In this document: positions 8,415 to 16,975 of the stretch, one piece after another
Position numbering within the stretch: the first letter of the stretch is position 1
Layout: the number at the start of each line of letters is the position of its first letter
Assembly: GCA_021776195.1 (NCBI GenBank)
Contig: JAJFGK010000071.1
Location: 1-31,891 of the forward strand
Direction: 5' to 3'
DNA: 31,891 nt
Source of the DNA: Kiloniellaceae bacterium
GTDB taxonomy: Bacteria > Pseudomonadota > Alphaproteobacteria > Kiloniellales > Kiloniellaceae
Made by a program: the position numbers and the translations under genes
The notes under the pieces: model-generated
What the model was told of the DNA's origin: nothing
The model's input: the letters and a program-made list of their open reading frames with translations, nothing else
Database searches by the model: none

Positions 8415-9653
8415 ATGACCCGCAGCGATGCTCTGCCCTCGGTGATTGAAATCAAGAACGGCGAGCCCGTCTCGCACAGCTTTTCCACGGCCGAATACGA
8501 CGGCCGCCTGGCCGCGCTGCGGGGCCTGTTGGAACGCGACAAGATCGATGCCGCGCTCTTCACCTCCTATCACAATATTTGCTACTACAGCGACTTCCTC
8601 TACTGCCAGTTCGGGCGCAACTACGGCCTGGTGATCGACGACCGGCGCATGACCAGCCTGTCGGCCAATATCGACGGCGGCCAGCCCTGGCGGCGCACGG
8701 TCGGCGGTGAGAATCTGGTCTACACCGACTGGCAGAAGGACAACTTTTTCCTGGCGCTGCGCCGCCTGATCCGCGATGGCGCGACCGTCGGGATCGAATT
8801 CGACCACGTCACCTTGCAGACCCGCGAGAAGCTGGCCGCGGCTTTCCCGGCCGCCCGCTTCGTCGATATCGGACCCGGGGCGATGCGGCTCAGGATGATC
8901 AAGTCGGCCGAGGAAATCAGGCACATTACCGTCCTGGCGGAGATCGCCGACCTCGGCGGGGCGGCCTGCCTGGAGGCCATCGGGGTCGGGGTGGCCGAGC
9001 ACGAAATCGCCCTCCACGCCACCCAGGCCATGGTGCGCGAGATCGCGGCCCGCTTTCCCCAGGCCGAGCTGATGGACAGCTGGACCTGGTTCCAATCGGG
9101 GATCAACACCGATGGCGCGCACAACCCGGTGACCAGCCGCCGGATCGAGCCGGGCGATATCCTGAGCCTCAACTGCTTTCCCATGGTGGCCGGCTACTAC
9201 GTCGCCCTGGAACGCACGCTCTTCGCCGAGAGTTGTTCCGACGCGCACCGGCGGCTCTGGGAGGTCAACTGCCAGGTCCATGACGAGGGCAAGCGATTGC
9301 TCCGCCCCGGCGCGCGTTGCGGCGACGTGGCCCGGGCGCTGAACGAGATCTATGCGGCCCACGACCTGCTGCAGTACCGGACCTTCGGCTACGGCCATTC
9401 CTTCGGGGTGCTCTGTCATTACTACGGCCGCGAAGCGGGCCTGGAACTGCGCGAGGACATCGACACGGTGCTGGAGCCCGGCATGGTAGTCTCCATGGAG
9501 CCCATGATCATGCTGCCCGAGGGCCTGCCGGGTGCCGGCGGCTACCGGGAGCACGATACTCTCGTGATCACCGAAGCCGGCAACGAGAACATCACCGGGT
9601 TCCCTTACGGACCCAATCACAACATCGTCGGCACGCGGCGGGCAGTGGCCTAG
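8415..9653 (+). CDS. creatinase (creatine amidinohydrolase)
   Basis: Predicted to hydrolyse creatine to sarcosine and urea (EC 3.5.3.3), a cytosolic metal-free member of the M24 'pita-bread' fold. The 412-residue product is very close by memory to Pseudomonas creatinase along its length, for example T-S-Y-H-N-I-C-Y-Y-S-D-F and R-T-F-G-Y-G-H-S-F-G. The expected catalytic and substrate-binding residues are present with a constant +4 offset: His236 (for His232), Glu266 (Glu262), Glu362 (Glu358), Arg68 (Arg64) and Arg339 (Arg335). The ATG at 8415 has GGAGGAG some 20 bases upstream and a nearer CGGGAG. The LysR gene precedes it; no creatininase or sarcosine oxidase is in the window. A creatinase-like aminopeptidase is less likely because the M24 metal ligands are not the ones conserved. 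Confidence 0.93.
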   Translation: MTRSDALPSVIEIKNGEPVSHSFSTAEYDGRLAALRGLLERDKIDAALFTSYHNICYYSDFLYCQFGRNYGLVIDDRRMTSLSANIDGGQPWRRTVGGENLVYTDWQKDNFFLALRRLIRDGATVGIEFDHVTLQTREKLAAAFPAARFVDIGPGAMRLRMIKSAEEIRHITVLAEIADLGGAACLEAIGVGVAEHEIALHATQAMVREIAARFPQAELMDSWTWFQSGINTDGAHNPVTSRRIEPGDILSLNCFPMVAGYYVALERTLFAESCSDAHRRLWEVNCQVHDEGKRLLRPGARCGDVARALNEIYAAHDLLQYRTFGYGHSFGVLCHYYGREAGLELREDIDTVLEPGMVVSMEPMIMLPEGLPGAGGYREHDTLVITEAGNENITGFPYGPNHNIVGTRRAVA

Positions 9654-9675
9654 AGTTTCACTCAGGTCCAGGGAT

Positions 9676-12600
9676 TCAGCTCGTGGTGGCGGCCGAGGTG
9701 CGAGCCGGCACGTAGATGTGAAATTGGGCGCGCTCGCCGGGGCTGCTTTCAACCGCCACATGGCCGCCCCAGGACCGGACCAGGCCATAGACCACGGCGA
9801 GGCCAAGTCCCTGGCCGTCCGGCTTGGTCGTGTAGAAGGGCTCGAAGATCCGGACCCGGCGGTCTTCCGGAATGCCGTCGCCGCTGTCGGCGATGGATAG
9901 ATGGAGATAACCGCCGGCCGTCAGGTCGGACAACTGTTCCGCGCCGGGGTCGATCGAGACCATGTCGGCCCGCACCCGTATCGTACCCGTGCCGGCCATG
10001 GCATCGACCGAATTGGCGACCAGATTGAGAATGACCCGGGCGAATCCGCCACTGTTGACGAAAACCTTGCCGCTGGCGTCGCTGATCTCGAACTGAAAGG
10101 CGATCCGCGGGGGTGTGTGATCGCGTGCCAGCCGGAGCGCCTGTTGAAGCAGATCCTGGGCGTCGACCTCCTCGACCTCGAAGTTCTCTCCCTGACCGAA
10201 GCAGGCGAGGTCGCGCAGGATTTCCGCGGTCTCTTCACTCTGTTCCAGAATTTTCTGTTGATAGCCGCGCAGTCTCGGTTCTTCCACGCCGACCTGTGCC
10301 AGTTTGGCAAGGGTCAGGATCGGTTGAAGTCGCTTGCCGACTTCGGCCGCCAGATTGCCGGCCAGATCGGACTGAGCCTCCAAACGCCGGTCCCGTTGGC
10401 CGCTGCCGTCGGCTGCGTCCTGTTGGCGCTCCCGCGCCCGCCGCAGGGTTATATCGGCAAGCGTGCCGCGGTAGCCCTGGAACTCACCCTCTTCGTCGAC
10501 CAAAGGCTTGCCGCTGATGGAAAAGTAGCGGACCTGGCCGGAGGCCAAATGCAGGGGGTACTCGAAGTCCCGAAACGGCAGGTGCGCCTCGAGGTCGTCG
10601 ATATGGGCCATCCAGTGCTCGATTGTCGTGGTCTCGTCGATCACCGGGTCGCCCGCCGCCAAGAGCTCGCGCCGGGTCTTGCCGATCAGCCAATCCTTGG
10701 CCGAAGGATCGTTGCTGAAGTAACTCTCGGAGAAATAGGAAAAGCGGAGCGTCTCGTCGCATTCCCAGAACCAATCCGACGCCGCGGCGGCAAAGTCCTG
10801 GTAGCGTTGCTCGCTGACCCGCAGGGCCTCCACGGCCCGGCCATCGCGGTCGCGCGCGGCCAATTCGGCGCGTTTCAGCTCGGTGATCTCCGTGGCCGTT
10901 AGAAGGGTGCCGCCCTCCTCGGTGGGGGCGACGCGCAAGAGGACCCAGCGGCCGTCGACAAGCGCCTCCACGGCGCCGCCGCGCAGCCGATCCTGTCTCC
11001 CCAGGTGGTTCGCCAGCCATTCTTCCGGTCGCCCCTGGGCCCCGCGCAAGGTGCCGGAGAAGGCCAGTTTTCGCACCACCTCGCGGTACGCGCTGCCCAG
11101 CGGAACATCATCTTTCGCCATCCCGAAGAGCTTGAGCGCCCGATCGTTGATCATGACCAGCCGGCCCTCGGAATCGAACTGCGCCACCCCGTCGGGCAGG
11201 CCCTCCATGGCCTCGCGAAGCTGCGCCTCGGCCCCGCGCGCGCGGCCCAGGGCCAGGACTTCTTCGGTCTCCCGCAGGGCGGTGCCGCGATAGCCCTGGA
11301 AGCGGCCGTCCCGGTCGAAAACGGGGACTCCGCTGGCCTTGAAAAACTGCGTTACCCCCGCCACGTCGACCAGGTGATAGCGAAAGTCGCGAAAGGCCTG
11401 GTGAACCATGAGCAGGTCGCGGAGCGCGGGCCAGGGCTCCCCGGGGCCAAAGGCCTCCCAGGGGGTCAGCCCGAGGTCCTGCCTCGGCGTGCGGCCGGTC
11501 TTGGCTTCCCGGCCGGCGGAGAAATGGCAGTAGCGGTAGTTCTCGTCCAGTTCCCAGATCCAGTCCGAGCCGGACCGCGCCAGATCCTGGTAGCGCGCCA
11601 GGGAGTCCGCGGCGGTCATTTCGGCGAGGTGGCGTTCGGAAGCGTCCTCGACGATGCCGTCGTAGCAGACGATCTCGCTGGCCTCGTCGCGCAGCACGCG
11701 CAGGTTCAGACTGACCCAGGTTTTGTCGCCGGTCCGGTGTTGGCGCAGTTCGAACCCATGGCCTTGAAGAAGGTCGCGCCCCTGGAGTTCTTCACGGAGA
11801 GACGCCTGCGGGTCTCGCGATAGCCAAACATCATCCGCCGCGCCTCCAACGGCGGCGAGAAACGCCGCCGCATTGTCGTAGCCATGCAGCCGGGCGAAGG
11901 CATCGTTGGATTCCAGCAGCGCGCCCTCCGGGGTCGCGCGAAAGATCCCCAGGGCCGCATTTTCGACCATCTGGCGGTAGGTCTTGACCGCCTCGAGCTC
12001 TTCCAGCGCCGCCACCCGGGCCTGCCGTTCGACCTCGCGCTCGCGCCGTTCGACCTCGCGCTCCTGCCGCTCCAGCTCCTTGGTTTGTCGGTCGAGCGCC
12101 TGGGCTTTATCCTCGGCCAGGACCCGGGCGGTGATATCCCGGGCCGTGGTCTCGTAGAAGACGAAGCTGCCTTCGTCGTCGCGCACCAGGCGAACGCTCT
12201 CGGCCAGCCAGATACGCTGGCGGTCGCGGTGCCGGAAGACCTCCAGTTCGCGGTACTCGATGACTTCGTTTGCCGCCAGTTCGGTCAGAAAGGCCTCGCC
12301 CTGATCGCGCGAAAGCCAGATCTCGTTCGTCACATTGCCGACCGCCGCCAACAGCTCCTCGGCCTTGTCATAGCCGTGGATCCTGGCCATGGCGTCGTTG
12401 GCCAGAAGCAGGCGCCCGCCCGGCGTCACCCGGGCAAACCCGAGCACGCCCTCTTCGAAGACCCGTCGGTAGTCTTGCTCGGACCTGCGCAGGGCCTTGG
12501 CCGCCTCAGCCAGTTCCTGGGTACGTTCGGTGACCCGGCCCTCGATGTCGCCTTGCGCCCGGCGCAGTTCCGCCGTCTGTCTGTCCGCCCGGCGCCACAG

Positions 12601-13500
12601 CAGAACCATGCCAAGCAAGAACAGGCCGCAGAGCACCGACAGGCCCACCAAGGGAATATCGACCCTCTGCCAGGGGTCGTCGTCTCCCTTGGCCTTGGAA
12701 AGGGGCAGGGCGAGGCCTTGGACGACCCGGTCGATCGATCCATCCTGCCGTAAGGTCTCGAGGACCCTGTCGATCTCCTGCAAGAGAGCCTCGTTGCCTT
12801 TCTGAACGGCGAAAGCGGCCACCGCTGAGGAGAAGGGCCGCGACGAGCTGTTAAGGGGGGTCAGTCCCGGCGCGTTGGCCAATTCGGCCGCCACACGAAC
12901 ATCGGCCGCGAGACCGTCGATCTGCCCGGTTCGAAGCATGGCCGTGCCGCGACGGTAGTTCGGCACGAACACCAGGTCGATTTTCGGGTTCGTGCCCAAG
13001 GCCTGCTGCGGTCTTTCGCCGCGGATCACACCGATGCGCAGCCCTTCGGCATCCTTGGGGCCGTCGAGGGTTTTGCCCTCGCCGCGCGACAGAAAGGCGT
13101 AGTCGACATTCAACACCGGGGTCGAGAAGTCGAACAGCGTGCGCCGCGCCTCGGAGACCGTCAGCAGGGCAAGGATATCGGCCTTCCCGGTCAGAACCTC
13201 GTTCTGCGCCGCTTCCTGATCCATCAACTTGAAGACGGGCCTGCGGTCGAGGCCCTCGGCGAGAGCGCGGGCCAGTTCATAGACCGCGCCCGCGGCCGCG
13301 CCGTCCTTCAGGTCGGCCAGGGGCGGGTGGGAATGGACGCCGACGATGGTGATCGGTGCCTGTTGGGCCGTCGCGTTGCCGAAGAGCGACAGCATGGCAA
13401 GGCACAAGACCAGCAGCGCCGCCGCCGGGACGCGGCGCGCGAAGGGTCTATCGTACGATCCTAGAATGGGGTTTTGTGGCGCGGTCGGCCCAGCCGACAT
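9676..13500 (-). CDS. multi-PAS sensor with periplasmic binding domain and degenerate histidine-kinase core
   Basis: Inner-membrane sensor of 1,274 residues. A signal/anchor segment (about 24-45) leads into an SBP_bac_3-type periplasmic binding domain (about 49-265, like amino-acid binding proteins). One TM follows (about 282-302), then a coiled linker and five PAS-like domains starting near residues 336, 495, 625, 755 and 880. PAS3 and PAS5 are close relatives (Y-Q-D, then F-R-D-F-x-Y, then F-Q-G-Y-R-G-T). An E/R-rich coiled coil separates PAS1 and PAS2. The ATP domain looks intact: N-L-V-A-N-S-V-D-A-M, D-S-G-D-G-I-P, F-E-P-F-Y-T-T-K and G-Q-G-L-G-L. The dimerisation helix reads L-A-G-N-L-A-A-E-V-G-K where related kinases have L-A-G-G-I-A-H-D/E-F-N-N, so the phospho-accepting His is Ala1052. 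The ATG at 13500 has GGGAG upstream; a TTG at 13575 overlapping the previous gene's stop is an alternative giving 1,299 residues. No response regulator is adjacent. Confidence 0.9.
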   Translation of the reverse strand: MSAGPTAPQNPILGSYDRPFARRVPAAALLVLCLAMLSLFGNATAQQAPITIVGVHSHPPLADLKDGAAAGAVYELARALAEGLDRRPVFKLMDQEAAQNEVLTGKADILALLTVSEARRTLFDFSTPVLNVDYAFLSRGEGKTLDGPKDAEGLRIGVIRGERPQQALGTNPKIDLVFVPNYRRGTAMLRTGQIDGLAADVRVAAELANAPGLTPLNSSSRPFSSAVAAFAVQKGNEALLQEIDRVLETLRQDGSIDRVVQGLALPLSKAKGDDDPWQRVDIPLVGLSVLCGLFLLGMVLLWRRADRQTAELRRAQGDIEGRVTERTQELAEAAKALRRSEQDYRRVFEEGVLGFARVTPGGRLLLANDAMARIHGYDKAEELLAAVGNVTNEIWLSRDQGEAFLTELAANEVIEYRELEVFRHRDRQRIWLAESVRLVRDDEGSFVFYETTARDITARVLAEDKAQALDRQTKELERQEREVERREREVERQARVAALEELEAVKTYRQMVENAALGIFRATPEGALLESNDAFARLHGYDNAAAFLAAVGGAADDVWLSRDPQASLREELQGRDLLQGHGFELRQHRTGDKTWVSLNLRVLRDEASEIVCYDGIVEDASERHLAEMTAADSLARYQDLARSGSDWIWELDENYRYCHFSAGREAKTGRTPRQDLGLTPWEAFGPGEPWPALRDLLMVHQAFRDFRYHLVDVAGVTQFFKASGVPVFDRDGRFQGYRGTALRETEEVLALGRARGAEAQLREAMEGLPDGVAQFDSEGRLVMINDRALKLFGMAKDDVPLGSAYREVVRKLAFSGTLRGAQGRPEEWLANHLGRQDRLRGGAVEALVDGRWVLLRVAPTEEGGTLLTATEITELKRAELAARDRDGRAVEALRVSEQRYQDFAAAASDWFWECDETLRFSYFSESYFSNDPSAKDWLIGKTRRELLAAGDPVIDETTTIEHWMAHIDDLEAHLPFRDFEYPLHLASGQVRYFSISGKPLVDEEGEFQGYRGTLADITLRRARERQQDAADGSGQRDRRLEAQSDLAGNLAAEVGKRLQPILTLAKLAQVGVEEPRLRGYQQKILEQSEETAEILRDLACFGQGENFEVEEVDAQDLLQQALRLARDHTPPRIAFQFEISDASGKVFVNSGGFARVILNLVANSVDAMAGTGTIRVRADMVSIDPGAEQLSDLTAGGYLHLSIADSGDGIPEDRRVRIFEPFYTTKPDGQGLGLAVVYGLVRSWGGHVAVESSPGERAQFHIYVPARTSAATTS

Positions 13501-13568
13501 AGTTGATCGCTCCCGGTCCGGCGTTCGCGGCCATCTTATCTCTCGCGTTGGGATTCGGAACGGGCAAT

Positions 13569-14768
13569 CTAACAAACGCCCCTTTGTCGAAACTCGTCGA
13601 TCTTTTGGGTCGAATAGCCGAGCGCGGCGAGAATTTCGTCGGTGTGCTGACCCGGCAGCGGCGGCGAGCCGGAAAGGCGGGGGCCGTCCGCGTTGGCATT
13701 GAAGGCCGCGGCGGTAGCGCGGTAGCGCTGATTGATCTCCGGCTCCGCCGGCAGGTCCTGTAGCACCGCGCGATCCTGCAACTGGGGATGGGCCAGGGTT
13801 TCGTCCAGGCCGCGCACCCGGCCCACGGGGATGCCGGCCTCGACCAGGAGGTCTTCCCAGTGCTGAGCCGGTTGGGCGAGCAGGAGGCTGCGCAGCAGCG
13901 GTTGAAGCTCATCGCGCAGTCCAGCGATCTCCGCCGGTTTCAAGGCGGCAACACGGGCGGCAACGTCTTCGCGGCCCAGGCCGCGCCACAAGCGGGCATG
14001 CTGGCGCGTGGTGTGGACGCCCAGCATCACCTGTCCCTCGGCGGTCTCGTAGCAGGCATAGCCATAGTTCACCGCATCGCTGTTGCCCGGCGGCACCGGC
14101 GCGCCGCCCGTGGCCTGGCTCAGGATCACGGTCTGGGACATGAGGACCAGGGCGGCGTCCAGCATGGCCACGTCGAGGTGCTGGCCGGCCCCGGAGCGCT
14201 CGCGGCGCAGCAGCGCGGCGGCGATGGCAAAGGCCGCCTGGGCACCGGTGCCGTAGTCGAGCACCGGGGGCCCGACCCGTACCGGCGCCGTCTCGGGGCT
14301 GCCCGTGGCGGCCATCAGCCCGGAGAAGGCCTGAATCACGTTGTCGAAGGCGGTGTGATGGCGCTTCGGCCCGGTCTGGCCAAAGCCGGTCATGGAACAA
14401 TAGATCAGGCGGGGATTGAGCGCCGCGAGATCTTCATAGCCCAGACCCAGTGCCGCCAGAGCGCCGGCCCGGTAGTTCTCCACCAGAACGTCGGCCCCCT
14501 CGGCGAGGCGCTTGAAGACCTCGCGGCCCTCCGCGCTCTTGAGATCCAGGGTGATCGCCTTCTTGTTCGCTCCCTGGCTCAGGAAGTGGAGGCCCAGGCC
14601 CTTGTCGTTGAGGCGATCCACCGGGCCCATGACCCGCACCATGTCGAGCTCGTCGGGCGGTTCGATCTTGATCACTTCGGCCCCCAGCACCGCCAACTGG
14701 TAGGTACAAAAGGGCCCGGCCAATACGTGGGTCAGGTCGAGGACCCGGTAACCTTCGAATGCCTGCAC
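13569..14768 (-). CDS. CaiB/BaiF family CoA-transferase (family III)
   Basis: Predicted cytosolic CoA-transferase that moves CoA from an acyl-CoA donor to a carboxylic acid acceptor via an aspartyl-CoA intermediate. The 399-residue length is typical. Family III features are visible: the opening R-V-L-D-L-T-H-V-L-A-G-P-F, G-A-E-V-I-K-I-E-P (about 29-37), V-L-V-E-N-Y-R (94-100), and the catalytic-type Asp171 in V-L-D-Y-G-T-G (Asp169 in formyl-CoA transferase). The substrate is not evident; family members act on oxalate, carnitine, succinate/malate analogues and bile acids. It reads divergently from the NTF2-like gene and is immediately upstream of the sensor gene, whose alternative TTG start would overlap its TAG stop. 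Confidence 0.93.
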   Translation of the reverse strand: MQAFEGYRVLDLTHVLAGPFCTYQLAVLGAEVIKIEPPDELDMVRVMGPVDRLNDKGLGLHFLSQGANKKAITLDLKSAEGREVFKRLAEGADVLVENYRAGALAALGLGYEDLAALNPRLIYCSMTGFGQTGPKRHHTAFDNVIQAFSGLMAATGSPETAPVRVGPPVLDYGTGAQAAFAIAAALLRRERSGAGQHLDVAMLDAALVLMSQTVILSQATGGAPVPPGNSDAVNYGYACYETAEGQVMLGVHTTRQHARLWRGLGREDVAARVAALKPAEIAGLRDELQPLLRSLLLAQPAQHWEDLLVEAGIPVGRVRGLDETLAHPQLQDRAVLQDLPAEPEINQRYRATAAAFNANADGPRLSGSPPLPGQHTDEILAALGYSTQKIDEFRQRGVC

Positions 14769-14853
14769 GGCCTCTCTCTCCCTTGGCGGATGCGCGGCCC
14801 GAACGCTAGCATGATCAGGCTTGATCTTGGCAAGGAATGGACCGGGAGATTAG

Positions 14854-15315
14854 ATGACCTACCAATTCAACGCCTCGCCGGAAGATTTGGCGCAAATGCG
14901 GGCCTGGCTCGACCGGTGGGGGGCGCAGATCCAGGCGCTCGATTTCACCGCTGCGCGCGGCGCCTTCGATCGGGGGATCGCCAGCTTTGGCACCCACGCC
15001 GACATCATCATCGGATTGGACGAGCTGGAGAACGGCCAGTGGCGCAAGGTCTGGCCGACCATCGACGGCTTTCGCTGGCACGGCGAGGAGATGCGCAGCG
15101 GGGTCTCGAGCGATCGGCTGCTCGGCTTTGCCATCGTGCCCTGGAGTTCCACCGGTTATCGCAAGGATGGCACGACCTACGCGCGCCCGGGGCGGGCCAC
15201 GATCCTCTTTGCCCGCGACGAGATCAGCGCGCCCTGGCGGTCCATTCACACCCACATCTCGCTCAATCCCGGGACCCCGGCCCCCTCGCACGGCAGCAGG
15301 GCGGCCGCTTGCTAG
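14854..15315 (+). CDS. SnoaL/NTF2-like protein
   Basis: A 153-residue single-domain protein with the helix-then-curved-sheet pattern of the NTF2-like superfamily. The N-terminal helices carry D-R-G-I-A-S-F-G-T. A strand R-A-T-I-L-F-A-R-D-E (about 112-121) is followed by A-P-W-R-S-I-H-T-H-I-S-L-N-P, matching the family's closing W-R-I-x-H-x-H-x-S pattern (SnoaL_3/DUF4440-like). Such proteins are hydrolases, isomerases or binding proteins and the substrate cannot be told. GGGAG precedes the ATG. The ThDP enzyme starts 58 bases downstream and the CoA-transferase diverges from it 85 bases away, so it may serve the same carboxylate or keto-acid pathway (inference). Confidence 0.8.
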   Translation: MTYQFNASPEDLAQMRAWLDRWGAQIQALDFTAARGAFDRGIASFGTHADIIIGLDELENGQWRKVWPTIDGFRWHGEEMRSGVSSDRLLGFAIVPWSSTGYRKDGTTYARPGRATILFARDEISAPWRSIHTHISLNPGTPAPSHGSRAAAC

Positions 15316-15373
15316 CGGCTGCGATACGATTGCTGTAGACCGGAGGGGATCGCCACCCTTGGAGTTAGCGGAC

Positions 15374-16975
15374 GTGCCGGAGAGACCAACGGACCCGACC
15401 TTGGCCGGTACCATTGCCGCCGCACTGGCCAAACGCGGCGTCAAGCGCCTGTTCGGCATGCCCGGCGGCGGCTCCAGCCTCGATCTCATCGCCGCCGCCG
15501 ACGCGGCAGGTATCGATTTCGTCCTGGCCCGGAGCGAGACCGCCGCGGCGATCATGGCGGCGGTCACCGGCGAGTTGACCGGCAGCCCCGGCGTGGTCCT
15601 GACCGGCGTCGGGCCAGGGGCGGCCAGCGCGGTGAACGGCATCGCCTACGCCTCCCTGGAGCGCGCGCCGGTGGTGCTCTTTGCCGACGGCCCGGCTTCC
15701 TCCCTGCATCAAGCCTTCGATCAGCAGGCGCTCTATGCGCCGATCAGCAAGTGGCAAGGCCGGTTGCGCCCGGACAAGGGAACCGCCGACATCGAACGCG
15801 CCCTCGCGACCGCCTGCGGCCTGCCGCGCGGCCCGGTTTTCTGCGAGTTGACCGCGGGCGACGCCGCGGCGCTGGCGCAGGACCATGGCCCGGATGGACC
15901 GGCGGCCCCCGATCCGGTCGACGACGGCGCGGCCCTGGCGGCGGCCCGTCGGCTCCTGTCGGCCAGCCGCAGGCCGATCGTCCTGGCCGGCCTGGAGGCC
16001 CGGGACGGCGACGCCCCCGCCGCGCTGAACCGGCTGGCCGAATCCTTGGGCTGCCCTGTCTTGACCACCTACAAGGCCAAGGGCGTTCTGCCCGAACGCC
16101 ACGCCCTGAGCTGCGGCCTGGTCACCGGCGCGGCGGGGGAGGGGGCCGGTCTCGAAGCCGCCGACCTGATCGTGCTCTTCGGTCTCGATCCGATCGAGTT
16201 GATTCCCGGACCTTGGCGTCCGCGCGCGCCAGTCCTGGAACTGCGCGCCACCGCCGTTCCCGACTTCGCCGTGACACCGGCAGCCCGTCTCGTCGGGCCG
16301 CTGGCGACCACGGCGGCCAATCTTCTTCCCATCGAAACGGCGGCCGCCTGGCAAGCGGGCGACATCGCCGCCCTGCGCCATGACCTTCTTGCCCTGGTGT
16401 CGTTGGCGGGGTCGGGCCACACGGCCGCCAGCGTGACCGAGACCCTGCGCGCCGCGGCACCCCCGGGATGCCGCCTGACGGTCGACGCCGGAGCCCATAT
16501 GTTCAGCACCCTGGCCCTCTGGCCGGCCGAAGAGCCCTTTGGCGTGCTCAAGTCGAATGGTCTCTCGACCATGGGCTTCGCGCTGCCGGCGGCGATCGCC
16601 TCCGCCCTGGAGCAGCCGACGCGGCCGGTCCTTGCCGTGACCGGCGACGGCGGTATGATGATGAGCCTCGCCGAACTCGCCACAGCGGTCGAACACCGGC
16701 TCGGCATCGTGGTCCTGGTGATGAACGACGCCGCTTTGTCCCTGATCGCGATTAAACAGCAACGCCAACAGCGGCCGAGCCGGGGTGTTGCCACGCCTTC
16801 GGTCGATTTCGCGGCGCTTGCCCGAACGCTCGGCTGCCGCGCCTGGCGGGTCGAAGCACAGGACGATCTAGCCGCGATCCTGGTAGAGGCCTTCCAGGGG
16901 GAGGGACCCGCGGTCATTGACGTGACGGTCGATCCCAGCGGCTACGGCGACCAACTGGAGCGATTGCGCGGATGA
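15374..16975 (+). CDS. thiamine-diphosphate-dependent enzyme, acetolactate-synthase/benzoylformate-decarboxylase-like
   Basis: A 533-residue ThDP enzyme with all three domains of the POX/AHAS superfamily. The N-terminal Pyr domain has F-G-M-P-G-G-G and the activating Glu55 in R-S-E-T-A-A. A central domain follows. The C-terminal PP domain carries the Mg-ThDP motif T-G-D-G-G (near 422) followed about 25 residues later by M-N-D-A-A-L. It probably decarboxylates or ligates a 2-keto acid or cleaves an acyl-CoA; the exact reaction is unknown. I chose GTG 15374, with GGAG at 15361. A TTG at 15359 with GGAGGGG at 15342 is a credible alternative adding five residues. Its TGA overlaps the ATG of the next gene. 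The open frame continues upstream inside the NTF2-like gene only because stops are rare at this GC content. Confidence 0.88.
   Translation: MPERPTDPTLAGTIAAALAKRGVKRLFGMPGGGSSLDLIAAADAAGIDFVLARSETAAAIMAAVTGELTGSPGVVLTGVGPGAASAVNGIAYASLERAPVVLFADGPASSLHQAFDQQALYAPISKWQGRLRPDKGTADIERALATACGLPRGPVFCELTAGDAAALAQDHGPDGPAAPDPVDDGAALAAARRLLSASRRPIVLAGLEARDGDAPAALNRLAESLGCPVLTTYKAKGVLPERHALSCGLVTGAAGEGAGLEAADLIVLFGLDPIELIPGPWRPRAPVLELRATAVPDFAVTPAARLVGPLATTAANLLPIETAAAWQAGDIAALRHDLLALVSLAGSGHTAASVTETLRAAAPPGCRLTVDAGAHMFSTLALWPAEEPFGVLKSNGLSTMGFALPAAIASALEQPTRPVLAVTGDGGMMMSLAELATAVEHRLGIVVLVMNDAALSLIAIKQQRQQRPSRGVATPSVDFAALARTLGCRAWRVEAQDDLAAILVEAFQGEGPAVIDVTVDPSGYGDQLERLRG

Noticed and set aside
9901..12753. 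Long plus-strand open frames (333, 272, 289 codons) opposite the sensor kinase
   Set aside because: No recognisable domains or ribosome-binding sites; the minus strand encodes clear PAS and ATPase motifs throughout.
13501..13575. TTG start giving a 25-residue longer sensor kinase
   Set aside because: Possible (AAAGGGG precedes it and it overlaps the CoA-transferase stop), but the ATG at 13500 has its own GGGAG and places the signal segment nearer the N-terminus.
15299..15324. GCCGC/GCGGC hairpin at the stop of the NTF2-like gene as a terminator
   Set aside because: Only a five-base stem with no following T-run, and the downstream gene starts 58 bases away on the same strand.
14987..15373. 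5' extension of the ThDP enzyme into the NTF2-like gene
   Set aside because: The extension is out of frame with the NTF2-like protein, has no conserved residues, and better starts (GTG 15374, TTG 15359) have ribosome-binding sites.
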